The notes under the pieces are model-generated. The model was not told the origin of the DNA, ran no database searches, and was given only the letters and a program-made list of their open reading frames with translations. Both the position numbers and the translations under genes were made by a program. A DNA stretch of 64,000 bases, from NCBI GenBank assembly GCA_027673765.1, contig JAQDWB010000010.1:9045-73044 (forward strand), written 5' to 3'. The DNA comes from Coriobacteriaceae bacterium AM113-163. GTDB taxonomy: Bacteria > Actinomycetota > Coriobacteriia > Coriobacteriales > Coriobacteriaceae. Of this stretch, positions 27,133-37,000 are shown piece by piece. Within the stretch, counting starts at the first letter, position 1. Every line of letters starts with the position of its first letter.

Positions 27133-29310
27133 ATGTCCGAGCTGTGCTCCGTGCCGCGCGTCTCGGATCGCTTTGCCCAGAGCAATGCGCTCGACGAGGA
27201 TATTGCGCGACTCAAATATGTTTCGGGTAAACGTGAGGAGGCCCTTCGCCGTCTGGGAATTCGGACGGTGGGGGACCTCCTTCTCCATATCCCTCATCGA
27301 TACCTGGACTTTACGCGCTCCTGGTCCATCGAGATGGCGCCCATCGGTACCGTGTGCACCATCATCGCCACGGTCGACCGTATCGTTCAAAAGAAGCCGC
27401 GTCCGCGCATGCAGGTGACCGAGGTCTCACTCGTTGATGAGACGGGCGTGCTGCAGGTCGCCTTTTTCCGTCAGCCTTGGATTGCCCAGCAGCTTAAGCA
27501 GGGCGACCGCCTGGCCGTGATGGGCAAGGTTGAGTTTGCCTACGGTTTTAAGCAGATGGCCTCGCCGCACTTTGAAAAGCTCGATGACGGGCGTGCTGCG
27601 GGCACCATTTTGCCGGTCCATTATGTGAGTGACGGCGTGAGCCAGGCGTGGATGCGCCGCATCGTAAGTGGCGCGCTCGAGGTCGTCGGCAATCCCTTCG
27701 ATCCGATTCCCGCACGCTTGCGCGTCAAGCGCCGCCTGATGAGCAATGCCCGTGCGCTTCGATCGATCCATTTTCCCTCGAGCATGGCTGAGCGCGATAT
27801 CGCGCGCGCACGGCTTGCCTACGAGGAGTGCCTCTACCTGCAGCTGGCGCTGCGCCTGCGCAACGACGGCGGCCTGGTCGATGTGGTACCTTATGCCCAC
27901 GCCGCGGGCGAGCACCTGGCCGCGCTTAAGCAGGCCCTGCCGTTTTCGCTGAGCGATGAGCAACAGGCCGCGTTCCAAGATATCCTGCGCGATATGTGCG
28001 ATGGCGGGCGCGTGATGAACCGCCTGCTGCTGGGCGATGTCGGTACCGGCAAGACCGCTGTTGCCGCCTGCGCGCTGGCTGTGGCTGCCGATAGCGGCAC
28101 GCAGGCCTGCGTTATGGCGCCCACGGGCGTGCTGGCGCGTCAATATGCCGATAAGACCGGCTCCTTGCTCTCGCAGGCTGGCATGACCTGGGCGCTCCTG
28201 ACGGGCGCCACGCCGGCGGCCGAGCGCGAGCGGATCCATGCCCAGCTGGAATCGGGCGAGCTCGATGTCCTCTTTGGCACCCACGCGGTGCTTTCGGATA
28301 ACGTTGCGTTCAAGCATCTGTCGCTCGTGGTCATCGATGAGCAGCACCGGTTTGGCGTCGGCCAACGCAACGCCCTGCGTGCGAAGGGCCCTGGTGCCGA
28401 TCTACTCGTTATGACGGCAACGCCCATCCCACGTACGCTGGCGCTTTCGGTCTACGGCGATCTGGACACGAGCATCATCCGCCATCGGCCCGTCCCTGGC
28501 GCTGGCGTGACGACACGCGTGCTTACCGAGTCGAGCCGCGACCTTGCCTATGGCGCCATCCGCGAGGCGCATGAAAAGGGTCAGCAGGCCTACGTGATTT
28601 GCCCGCTCGTGGAGCCGAGCGACTCGGCCGATGAGCTTGAGGATGTGCCCGGTATCGCCCGTGACGACGAGGGTCGCGTAACCGTGCCCGTGCCGCTGCA
28701 CGATACGGCAACCGAGCTCGACCGCCTACGCCTGGCGTTGCCGGGGCTTACCATCGAGCGTCTTCACGGCCGCATGCCGGCGGGGGAGAAGGATCGCGTG
28801 ATCGACGCCTTCAAGCGCGGCGAGATCGACGTGCTCGTTTCGACCACGGTGGTCGAGGTGGGCGTCGACGTGCCCAACGCCACCGTCATGGTCATCGAGA
28901 ACGGTGAGCGCTTTGGCTTGGCGGCCCTGCACCAGCTGCGCGGCCGCGTGGGCCGCGGCAGCGTGTCGGGCACCTGCCTGGTCATGACGCACTCCAAGGG
29001 CAACGGCGGCGCTTCGGCGGCGCAAGACCGTCTCCAGTCGCTTGAAAAGACCTCGGACGGCTTTACGCTCGCCCAGATGGACCTTCGTCTGCGCCACGAG
29101 GGCGAAATCCTGGGGTACCGCCAGCATGGCGGTGTGACTCTGCGCTTTGTCGACCTGGATGCCGACGAGGAGCTGATCGAGTGGGCCCATTTGGACGCGG
29201 TCGAGCTCTTGCGGTATGCTTGCAACCTTGACTCCGTGGCGACGCGCCCCCTGCGCGATGCGGTCGCCATGCGATATCGACACATTTTTAAGGAGGTCAG
29301 CGGAGGATGA
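27133..29310 (+). CDS. recG: ATP-dependent DNA helicase RecG
   Basis: Branch-migration helicase for stalled forks and recombination intermediates. 725 residues: N-terminal wedge OB domain (about 70-160), helicase domain with Walker A LLGDVGTGKTAVAA near residue 300, DEQHRFGVGQRN (Walker B), TATPIPRTLALSVYGDLD, LHGRMPAGEKDRV, VGVDVPNATVMVIE and the QLRGRVGRG motif VI. Starts 10 bases after fakA. Overlaps rsmD by four bases. Confidence 0.95.
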   Translation: MSELCSVPRVSDRFAQSNALDEDIARLKYVSGKREEALRRLGIRTVGDLLLHIPHRYLDFTRSWSIEMAPIGTVCTIIATVDRIVQKKPRPRMQVTEVSLVDETGVLQVAFFRQPWIAQQLKQGDRLAVMGKVEFAYGFKQMASPHFEKLDDGRAAGTILPVHYVSDGVSQAWMRRIVSGALEVVGNPFDPIPARLRVKRRLMSNARALRSIHFPSSMAERDIARARLAYEECLYLQLALRLRNDGGLVDVVPYAHAAGEHLAALKQALPFSLSDEQQAAFQDILRDMCDGGRVMNRLLLGDVGTGKTAVAACALAVAADSGTQACVMAPTGVLARQYADKTGSLLSQAGMTWALLTGATPAAERERIHAQLESGELDVLFGTHAVLSDNVAFKHLSLVVIDEQHRFGVGQRNALRAKGPGADLLVMTATPIPRTLALSVYGDLDTSIIRHRPVPGAGVTTRVLTESSRDLAYGAIREAHEKGQQAYVICPLVEPSDSADELEDVPGIARDDEGRVTVPVPLHDTATELDRLRLALPGLTIERLHGRMPAGEKDRVIDAFKRGEIDVLVSTTVVEVGVDVPNATVMVIENGERFGLAALHQLRGRVGRGSVSGTCLVMTHSKGNGGASAAQDRLQSLEKTSDGFTLAQMDLRLRHEGEILGYRQHGGVTLRFVDLDADEELIEWAHLDAVELLRYACNLDSVATRPLRDAVAMRYRHIFKEVSGG

Positions 29311-29963
29311 GAATCATCGGCGGCGAATGGCGCGGTCGTAAGATCGAGGAGCCCCGTGGTCGCGATGTCACCCGCCCCACGACCGATCGTGTGCGCGAGG
29401 CATGCGCATCTATGGTCATGTCGGCATTTGACTTCGATCTGGACGAGGTCCGCGTGCTGGACGCCTTTGGCGGCTCCGGCGCCTTAGGGTTAGAGATGTT
29501 CTCACGTGGCGCCCGCTCGCTCACGACGTTCGAGATCGAACGGAATGCCGCGCGGCTCATTACCAAGAATATCGAGTCGCTCTGCCATGACCGTGCGCGT
29601 TGGCGCGTGGTAACGGGCGACATGCTGGCGAGCGCCTCCCGCGGTCGTGTGCCGGGCGGCCCCTTTGATCTGGTCCTGCTCGACCCGCCCTATGCTTTTG
29701 GTGCCGAGCCGGTCGAGATACTGCTGCAGAACCTGGCTCAGCAGGGTCTGCTTGCACCTGGCGCTTATGCCCTGTTTGAGCATGCCGCCGCCGATGCGGG
29801 CGCGCATCCGGCAGGCTTTGAGATCGTGCGCGAGAAGCGCTACGGCATTACCTCGGTCGACCTGCTTCGTTGGGTCGGCGATGACGATGGTGAGGAAGAT
29901 TGCACCGGCACCGATGCTCACAACAACGATGCCATGACGGTTCAGGAGAACGCCCATGAATGA
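29307..29963 (+). CDS. rsmD: 16S rRNA (guanine-966-N2) methyltransferase RsmD
   Basis: 218 residues. SAM-binding motif DAFGGSGALGLEMFSRGA near residue 52, and the catalytic LLDPPYAFG near 127. The opening MRIIGGEWRGRKIEEP is typical. The C-terminal 25 residues (after LLRWVGDDDG) are acidic and extra to the family. The order recG-rsmD-coaD is conserved in Gram-positive bacteria. Overlaps both neighbours. Confidence 0.94.
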   Translation: MRIIGGEWRGRKIEEPRGRDVTRPTTDRVREACASMVMSAFDFDLDEVRVLDAFGGSGALGLEMFSRGARSLTTFEIERNAARLITKNIESLCHDRARWRVVTGDMLASASRGRVPGGPFDLVLLDPPYAFGAEPVEILLQNLAQQGLLAPGAYALFEHAAADAGAHPAGFEIVREKRYGITSVDLLRWVGDDDGEEDCTGTDAHNNDAMTVQENAHE

Positions 29964-30453
29964 CACCATCAACCGCGTGATTGTCCCGGGCACCTTCGAT
30001 CCCATCACGTTTGGCCATATCGACGTCATCCGCCGCGCCCGCCGCATCTTTCCCAGCGTGATCGTCGCTGTCGCCGAGTCGCAGGGTAAAAACGGTGTGG
30101 GCACCACGTTTATGCTGGATGAGCGCGTAGCGCTGGCTCGTGAGGCGCTCGGTGATATCGACGGCGTCGAGGTCCTGCCCTTTACCGGCCTCTTGGTCGA
30201 CTTCGCTCGCGAGCAGGGGGCGGGGGCCGTGGTCAAGGGCCTGCGCGCCATGACCGACTTTGAGTACGAGCTGCAGCAGGCAGACCTCAACTATCGCTTG
30301 GATAACGAGCTGGAGTCCATCTTTGTCATGAGTGCGCCGCAGTACGGCTATATCTCGAGTTCGGTCGTTCGCCAGATCGCCTCGCTCGGCAGCGATGTAT
30401 CGACGTTTGTCCCGCCCAACGTGGTCGAAGCACTCAGACACCGCTTTTCGTGA
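29956..30453 (+). CDS. coaD: Phosphopantetheine adenylyltransferase
   Basis: Converts 4'-phosphopantetheine to dephospho-CoA. 165 residues. PGTFDPITFGHIDVIRRA (the HxGH motif region) at residue 10, VKGLRAMTDFEYELQ near 93 and YISSSVVRQIASLG near 135. Overlaps rsmD by eight bases. Confidence 0.96.
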   Translation: MNDTINRVIVPGTFDPITFGHIDVIRRARRIFPSVIVAVAESQGKNGVGTTFMLDERVALAREALGDIDGVEVLPFTGLLVDFAREQGAGAVVKGLRAMTDFEYELQQADLNYRLDNELESIFVMSAPQYGYISSSVVRQIASLGSDVSTFVPPNVVEALRHRFS

Positions 30454-30521
30454 CGTTTTTTATTGCCTGGTGGCATGTGGTACACTAGCACGATGATATG
30501 TTACCTATGAAAGGAGACCGG

Positions 30522-31019
30522 ATGCCGGGCGAGAATTTTCCTGGCGATAGGATCGTCAGCTTGGTCGATGAGCTCGAAGGGCTGATCGAGGAAGCCAAGC
30601 CGCCTTTCGGCAAGAACGCTCAGTTCAAGGTCATCGATGCCGACGTGTTCTTCAACATCCTCGACGAGATCCGCATGAGCTATCCCGAGGAGTGGCAGAA
30701 GTCCCGCCGTATCCTTAAGGAGCGCGAGGAGCTTATGGCTTCCGCCGCCGCTCAGGCCGATTCCATCATCGCCGACGCTCAGCAGCAGGCCCTCACCATT
30801 GCCGGTGAGCAGGAGATCGTCCGCTTGGCACAGCAGCAGGCCGACGACATCCGCGATCGTGCCCAGCAGTACGAGCGCGAGACGCGTTATGCTGCCGAGG
30901 ACTACGCAGAGCAGGTCTTTACGCACCTGGAGGAGAACCTCAAGAGCCTGACCGGCACCGTTACCCGTTGCCGTCAGCAGCTCAACGAGGGTGCCGCCCA
31001 ACAGAATGGTCAGTGGTAA
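30522..31019 (+). CDS. Coiled-coil protein of unknown function between coaD and DUF177
   Basis: 165 residues, not assigned to a named family. The first 60 residues are globular (FPGDRIVSLVDELEGLIEE, DADVFFNILDEIRMSYPEEW). From about 65 to 150 it is a continuous Ala/Gln/Glu-rich helix (REELMASAAAQADSIIADA) that resembles DivIVA or F0-b stator coiled coils. There is no signal or membrane segment. ATG 30522 has AAAGGAG five bases upstream; the in-frame ATG 30498 is before that site. Position next to coaD and DUF177-rpmF is shared with many Gram-positive genomes. A division or scaffold role is only a guess. Confidence 0.8.
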   Translation: MPGENFPGDRIVSLVDELEGLIEEAKPPFGKNAQFKVIDADVFFNILDEIRMSYPEEWQKSRRILKEREELMASAAAQADSIIADAQQQALTIAGEQEIVRLAQQQADDIRDRAQQYERETRYAAEDYAEQVFTHLEENLKSLTGTVTRCRQQLNEGAAQQNGQW

Positions 31020-31573
31020 TGGCTGAGTTCCCGAGCGTTACCGTCGATCTTTCTGAGCAGCTCGAGTTTCCTGGTGATTCGTATCCGCTGACCGGCAAGG
31101 TCGATGTTGCCACCTACACAGTGGGTGAGAAGGAGTACCAGCTACAGGACGGCATCGACTACGACGTTGTCTTTACCAATGCCGGTACCGGTGTCTTGCT
31201 CACGGGCATGGTCCGCGCGCACGCCACCGGCGAGTGCGACCGTTGCCTGGAGCCTGCCTCGTTTGATATCGCCGGCGAGATCGAGGAGTTCTACCTCTTC
31301 GAGGAGCCCGAGGATCCCGAGGCCTACGAGGACGGCTACGAGCTCCTGGGTGAGGACCGCATCGTCGATCTGGGTGAGCCCATCAACGACGCGGTCGTCA
31401 TGGACACGCCGTTTGTCGTTCTGTGCAAGCCCGATTGCCGCGGCCTGTGCCCCACTTGCGGTTGCAATCTCAACGTCGAGCAATGCGATTGCGCCGCCCA
31501 GGCAGAGGCAGAATGGGCCGCTGCCACGGAAAATCCATTTGCAGCATTGAAGAATCTCAAGCTCGATGAGTAA
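31019..31573 (+). CDS. DUF177 (YceD) family protein
   Basis: 184 residues of the YceD/DUF177 family, which is encoded immediately before rpmF in most bacteria and implicated in 23S rRNA or ribosome assembly. Two cysteine clusters are present: ATGECDRCLEP near residue 70 and CKPDCRGLCPTCGCNLN near 140. ATG 31019 overlaps the upstream stop by one base (TAATG). Confidence 0.9.
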   Translation: MAEFPSVTVDLSEQLEFPGDSYPLTGKVDVATYTVGEKEYQLQDGIDYDVVFTNAGTGVLLTGMVRAHATGECDRCLEPASFDIAGEIEEFYLFEEPEDPEAYEDGYELLGEDRIVDLGEPINDAVVMDTPFVVLCKPDCRGLCPTCGCNLNVEQCDCAAQAEAEWAAATENPFAALKNLKLDE

Positions 31574-31637
31574 AACTGTGGTAGTATCGCTACTTGCGCG
31601 TAATCGCCACACTGGATAGTTCATAAGGAAGGTCACT

Positions 31638-31817
31638 ATGCCCGTACCTAAACAAAAGCAGGGTCGTATCCGCACTCACACCCGTCGTTCCGCCAACATG
31701 AAGATCTCGGCTGCGGCTCAGTCCACGTGCCCCCGTTGCGGCGCTGTCAAGCTTCCGCACCACGTGTGCCCCAGCTGCGGTTTCTACAAGGACCGCGAGG
31801 TTATCGTTACCGAGTAA
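31638..31817 (+). CDS. rpmF: 50S ribosomal protein L32
   Basis: 59-residue L32 (small gene). It begins MPVPKQKQGRIRTHTRRS and has the zinc ribbon CPRCGAVKLPHHVCPSCGF (C31, C34, C44, C47). AAGGAAGG precedes the ATG. It lies between DUF177 and plsX in the conserved fatty-acid/L32 cluster and is closed by its own terminator. Confidence 0.97.
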   Translation: MPVPKQKQGRIRTHTRRSANMKISAAAQSTCPRCGAVKLPHHVCPSCGFYKDREVIVTE

Positions 31818-31857
31818 CGGTATACTCTGGATGCGATGCCGTTCCAAATGGAACCAC

Positions 31858-31888
31858 AATGGCCGGCTCAATGAGTCGGCCATTTTTG
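31858..31888 (+). terminator. Rho-independent terminator after rpmF
   Basis: AATGGCCGGCTC and GAGTCGGCCATT (one G-U) around loop AAT, followed by TTTT. It ends four bases before the plsX ribosome binding site, so plsX expression depends on read-through or on a promoter overlapping this segment. Confidence 0.85.
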
Positions 31889-31904
31889 TATAAGGAGTAT
31901 GTAT

Positions 31905-32924
31905 ATGAGTAACGTTCGCGTTTGTGTAGACGTTGTGGGCGGAGACGAGAAACCTCAGGTTGTTCTCGATGGTATCGAGGCTGCACTTGCCGCCGATCCC
32001 GATATCGAGGTCCTGGCAGTCGGTCCCGCCGAAATCGTCAATCCCTTTGCCGCGGCCCATGCACGTGTGGAGGCTCTGGAAGCCCCTGACATTATCGCCA
32101 TGGATGACGATCCCATTCGTGCCGTGATGACCAAGCGCAAGTCCTCGATCGTGCTTGCCTGCCGCGCCATCAAAAAGGGCAACGCGGACGCGTTTTTCTC
32201 CGCCGGCTCCACCGGCGCCATGACCGCTGCCGCGACCGCCTACGTCACACCGTTTAGATATATGGCCGAAGGCAAGAAGCAGCCGGTGCGCCCCTGTTTG
32301 ACCAATGCGCTGCCCAATCGTGCCGGCGGCCTGACGGTGCTGTGCGACATGGGTGCCAACCCCGATGTCGAGGTGGACGACATGGTGCGTTTTGCCCAGA
32401 TGGGTAGCGCCTATGCCCGCGTTGTCCTGGGCATCGAGCATCCTCGCGTGGGCCTGCTTGCCAATGGCACCGAGGATGAGAAGGGTTCCAACTTTACCAA
32501 GGCCTGCTTCCCTGCCATGAAAGCCGCCGTTCCCGGCTTTGTGGGTAACTGCGAAGGCACCGATCTTACGTCGGGCAATTTTGACGTCGTGGTCGCCGAC
32601 GGCATGTCGGGCAATATTGCGCTCAAGGCCACCGAGGGCGCTGCCAAGTTTTTGCTTCAGGAACTCAAGGGTGCCTTTATGGCCTCGCTCGGCACCAAGA
32701 TCGCCGCGCTGCTCATCAAAAAGCAGATGCGCGAGATTAAGACCAAGCTCTCTGGTGATGCCAAGGGCGGCGCGATTCTTTTGGGCCTGCGTGGCGTAGT
32801 CCTGATCGGTCACGGTGCCACCTCGGTCGAGGCTGTTAAAAACGGTACGCTCGCGGCGGCCGAAGCCGTGCGCGCGGGGCTGGTCGAGAATGTCGCCAAC
32901 TCTATGGACGGTATCGTTTTATAA
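31905..32924 (+). CDS. plsX: Phosphate acyltransferase PlsX
   Basis: Makes acyl-phosphate from acyl-ACP for phospholipid synthesis. 339 residues. The N-terminal VCVDVVGGDEKPQVVLDGIE, FFSAGSTGAMTAAAT near residue 95, RPCLTNALPNRAGG, NCEGTDLTSGNFDVVVADG and GNIALKATEGAAKF are family motifs. ATG 31905 is preferred over 31899 because AAGGAG (31892-31897) leaves seven bases to it and one to the earlier ATG. Confidence 0.94.
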   Translation: MSNVRVCVDVVGGDEKPQVVLDGIEAALAADPDIEVLAVGPAEIVNPFAAAHARVEALEAPDIIAMDDDPIRAVMTKRKSSIVLACRAIKKGNADAFFSAGSTGAMTAAATAYVTPFRYMAEGKKQPVRPCLTNALPNRAGGLTVLCDMGANPDVEVDDMVRFAQMGSAYARVVLGIEHPRVGLLANGTEDEKGSNFTKACFPAMKAAVPGFVGNCEGTDLTSGNFDVVVADGMSGNIALKATEGAAKFLLQELKGAFMASLGTKIAALLIKKQMREIKTKLSGDAKGGAILLGLRGVVLIGHGATSVEAVKNGTLAAAEAVRAGLVENVANSMDGIVL

Positions 32925-33048
32925 GAGCGAGTTAGGGCGTTGTCATGTGCCTCGCGGCGCACGTCGTGGGGTAGAATCAAAACCGTGTTTTGGTGCCGTC
33001 TGCGCGGTGCCAATCTTTTGGTATTCATGCACTATGAGAGGAAGCGCT

Positions 33049-33291
33049 ATGGACCGCTCCGAAATCTTCGACAAGATCGCCGAGGTCGCTGCTGACGTTC
33101 TGGGCGTCGATGTTGCCGAAATTAGCGATGAGACCACCTTTGACGACCTCGATGCCAACTCGCTCGAGCGCCTGCAACTGGTTACGGCTATCGAGGACGA
33201 GTTCAATCTCGAGATCGATGACGAGACCCTGCTCTCGCTCAACTCTGTCGCCGACGCCGTCGACGCGATCGAAAACGCCAGGGAGGCTTAG
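33049..33291 (+). CDS. acpP: Acyl carrier protein
   Basis: 80-residue ACP carrying growing acyl chains on 4'-phosphopantetheine at Ser38. The site reads DANSLERLQL, with Asn instead of the usual Asp before the serine. The four-helix acidic pattern is normal (AEVAADVLGVDVAEISDETTF, IEDEFNLEIDDETLLSL in part). GAGAGGAAG precedes the ATG. It lies 124 bases after plsX and four before rnc, the standard plsX-acpP-rnc order. Confidence 0.93.
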   Translation: MDRSEIFDKIAEVAADVLGVDVAEISDETTFDDLDANSLERLQLVTAIEDEFNLEIDDETLLSLNSVADAVDAIENAREA

Positions 33292-33294
33292 GTC

Positions 33295-34020
33295 TTGGCT
33301 TTATCCGAACGACTTACGCGCGCCCAGGAGATTCTGGGCCACGAGTTCAATGACAAGGTGCTGCTGCGCGCGGCCCTTACGCATCCTTCGGCCGTCGAAG
33401 GCCAGCCAGTCTCGGCAAGCTATGAGCGCCTTGAGTTCTTGGGCGATTCCATTTTGGGCGCCGTCGTCGCCCGTTCGCTCTTTGAGTCCTATCCGGAGTT
33501 TGACGAGGGCAAGCTCACGCGCCTGAAGGTGTCGCTTGTCTCGGGCGCTACGCTATCCGAGGTGTCGCATGAGCTGGGCATCGACGACATCATCATATTT
33601 GGTGCCTCCGAGACCGGTACCGGCGCGCGCGGCCTGCACTCGGCGCTCGAGAACGTCTACGAGTCGCTCGTGGGTGCGCTGTACCTGGATGCCGGCTGGG
33701 ATGTTGCGGCGGACTTTATCCATCGTACGCTCAAACCGCACCTGGCCTCCGAGCGTGCCGAGCACCCTGCGAACCCCAAGTCGTTCTTGCAGGAGTGCGT
33801 GCAGGCAGACGGCCATGAGCCTCCCGCGTATAAGCTGGTCGGCTCCGAGGGCCCCGCGCATGCGCCCACCTTTACCGCTGTGGTGCTCATCGACGGTATT
33901 CGCCAGGGTCGCGGCTCCGGCTCCTCAAAGAAGGAAGCCGAGGGAGCCGCTGCACTCGAGGCACTTGACCGCATGGGCTACACCACCAACGGCGTGATTC
34001 TCAACAAGAAGCCTGTTTAA
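33295..34020 (+). CDS. rnc: Ribonuclease III
   Basis: Double-strand-specific endoribonuclease for rRNA and mRNA processing. 241 residues: RNase III signature ERLEFLGDSILG near residue 45, second acidic motif ENVYESLVGALYLDAGW near 118, and a C-terminal dsRBD (PPAYKLVGSEGPAH, GSGSSKKEAEGAAALEAL). TTG at 33295 is the only suitable start; GGGAGG in the acpP 3' end is its ribosome binding site, giving translational coupling. Confidence 0.95.
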   Translation: MALSERLTRAQEILGHEFNDKVLLRAALTHPSAVEGQPVSASYERLEFLGDSILGAVVARSLFESYPEFDEGKLTRLKVSLVSGATLSEVSHELGIDDIIIFGASETGTGARGLHSALENVYESLVGALYLDAGWDVAADFIHRTLKPHLASERAEHPANPKSFLQECVQADGHEPPAYKLVGSEGPAHAPTFTAVVLIDGIRQGRGSGSSKKEAEGAAALEALDRMGYTTNGVILNKKPV

Positions 34021-34030
34021 GCGAGGAACC

Positions 34031-37000
34031 GTGTATCTCAAGTCCCTCACGCTCAAAGGGTTCAAGTCGTTTGCCGACCGCGCCCATATGACGTTTGAGC
34101 CGGGCCTGACCGTCATCGTCGGTCCCAACGGCTCGGGAAAATCGAACATCTCTGACTCGATTCTGTGGGTCCTGGGCGAGCAGAGCGCCAAGCAGCTGCG
34201 CGGCCAGGCCATGGAGGATGTCATCTTCTCGGGCTCGTCAGCGCGCAAGCCGGTGGGTGTCGCCGAGGTCACGCTGGTGCTCGATAACTCGGACCATATG
34301 CTGCCCGTCGACTTTGACGAGGTCGCCATCACCCGTCGTATGTATCGCTCGGGCGAAAGCGAGTACCTCATCAACTCGAGTCCGTGCCGCCTGATGGACA
34401 TTCAGGACATCCTGCACGATTCGGGCTTGGGCAAGGATACGCATTCCATCATCAGCCAGGGCAAGCTCGACGCCATTTTGCAGAGCCGCCCCGAGGAGCG
34501 CCGCGCCCTCATCGAGGAGGCCGCCGGCATCTCCAAGCACAAGCGCCGCAAGGAGCGTGCGCTCAAAAAGATTAAGTCGATGGACGAGCACCTGACGCGT
34601 GCCCGCGACATCAATAAGGAAATTGCCCGTCAGCTGCGACCGCTGGAGCGTCAGGTCGATCGTGCGCGCAAGTACAAAGAGCTGTCCTCGCGCGCGAACG
34701 AGCTTACGCAGATGCTAGCCGTCGACGAGCTGCGTTCGCTGCAGTCGCAGTGGAACGACTTGGAGAGCCGCTCCAAGGAAGGTGCCGCCGAGCTGGAGCT
34801 TGCGCAGTACCGCTTGGGCGAAAAGGAACGCGAGCTCGAGAAGCTCCAGGTCATGCTCGAGGAAAAGGGCCTGTTTGTGGGCGATCTGGGCGAGCAGCGC
34901 CGCCATATGCAAGACGTGGTCGGCCGCATTAACTCCGATATGCGCCTGCTCGAGGAAAAGGGCCACAACATGGTGTCGCGCCTGTCCGACATGCGCGGCC
35001 AGATCTCGAGCTCCGAGCATCAGCGTCGTCGAGTGGTCGAGGAGCTCGAGGACGCGCGTGCGCAGCTTGAGGAAGTGACCGGCGCGCACATGCAGGCCCA
35101 GGAGGACGTTGACGCCGCTGGTCCTGCCGCCGCTCAGCTCCACGAGCGGCGCGTGGCGCTCGACAGTCAGATTTCGCAGCTTACGCGTGAGCAACGCGAT
35201 GTGCAGCGTGTGGCCGATAACGCGGCGCTCGAACTCGCCAAGGTGAAGGACTCGCTGAGCAACGCTGAGGTCGAGGACAACATGTACGCCTCGCGCCTGG
35301 AGCAGATCGATGATCAGCTCGAGGAAGTCACGGCCTCGCTCGAGAGCCGTCGCGACCGCGCCGAGGAGCTTGAGGGTGCTCTTGAGGAAGCGCGCCAGGC
35401 CCAGGCCGATGCGCGTGAGGCCACCGAGGTCGCCCGTGCAGCCCTGAAGGACTTGCGTAATCGTGAGAGTGAGGCGCGCAACAAGCTGTCCGAGGTGCGC
35501 TCGGAGCTTGCCAGCCAAAAGAAGCTTGATGCCCGCATGGCAGACAGCTCGCCGCTGGTGAGCCGTCTGATGGGCGCACTGGGCGACGATGTCTCAGGCC
35601 GTTTGGGCGACGTGCTCGACGCCCCTCGTGAGCTTGAGGGCCTGGTTGAGCAACTACTTGCCGGCGATATCGATGCTCTTTTGTTTGATGATGCCGCTAC
35701 GCTTGAGCGCGCCGGTCGTGCGGCTTTGGACCAAAAGAAGGCTTCGGGCGAGGCGCTGTTGGTGGCGCGCGGCGTGAGCGGTGGTGCTGCTGCCAATGGC
35801 GCTGCCGGTACGCGTCTGGTCGATCGTCTGTCCGTGCGCTCCGGTTATGGCCCGGTTGTCGAGGCCCTTCTCGGCGGCTATTACGTTGTCGACGACTTGG
35901 CGGCTGCGCTGGCCGCGCCTGTCGTTGACGGCGTGACTTACGTGACCCCCGATGGCGCCCGCGTCGCCTGCGGCGGCCTGGTGCGTGTGGGGCTCGACGC
36001 CGGAGAGGCTTCGGGTGCTTTGGAGCGCAAGCGTCGCATCCGTGAGCTCGAGGGCCTGGAACCCGATCTGGCTGCTGTGTTTGAGCATGTGTCGGATCAG
36101 GTCGTCGAGGCCAATGCGGCCGTCGAAGAGGCGCGTGCCGCTGAGGGCGATGCCGCCGGCGAGATCGCCCGTCTTGAGGGCGAGCGCCGCTCGCTGCTCT
36201 CCGAGATTGGCCGCCTGGAGCAAAGCGCCAACAACGCCGAGGTCGAGCGCGTGCGCATCTCCAAGCGCCGCGAGCAGGCCGCCGAGGCCGTTCGCGCTGC
36301 GCGCCCGCGCGTGGACGAGCTCACCCGCTCGCGTGACGAGGCCCGAGCGCAGGCAAGCGATCTTGGCCTTCAGATTGCCGAAGCCAACGACGAACTCGAC
36401 CGCGTTCGCCGTGACGATTCCGAGGCCGCCGGCAAGCTCGCCGATGCCAAGGTCCGCCTGGCCCAGACGAGCGAGCGCCTTCGTTCTCTGAAGGGCCGAG
36501 TACCCGATCTGGAGCATCGCCTGGAGGGCATCGACCGCCGTATCCGCGGAACACGCCAGGCCTCGCGCTCACTCGAGCTGCTGCGCCTGCGCGTCGATCC
36601 CATGCACGAGCGCTATTCGGCCCTGCTGGAGCGCGCGTCGGATTGGGCAGCGCGTCTGCGTGACCAGGCCTCTCTGGAGGAGGCGGACTCCGCTTCGCTC
36701 AAGAAGACCATCGAGGATGCCAAGGCAGAGGTTGCCCGCGCTAAGGAGAAGGTCGATACTGCCACCGCCACGCAAAACGAGTTTAAGGTCGCGCGTGGCA
36801 AGCTCGAGGTGCAGGTAGAGGCCGCCATTAAGGCCATTACCGCCGATGGCAACACGGTACTCGAGGAAGCGCTCATGCTTCCCGCGCCCACGGACCGCGA
36901 TGCCGCCGAGCGCGAGCTCAACCAGCTTGTTCGCCAGATCAACAACCTTGGTCCCGTGAACCAAGTTGCCATGGAGGAGTACGAGCAGCTCAAGCGCCGC

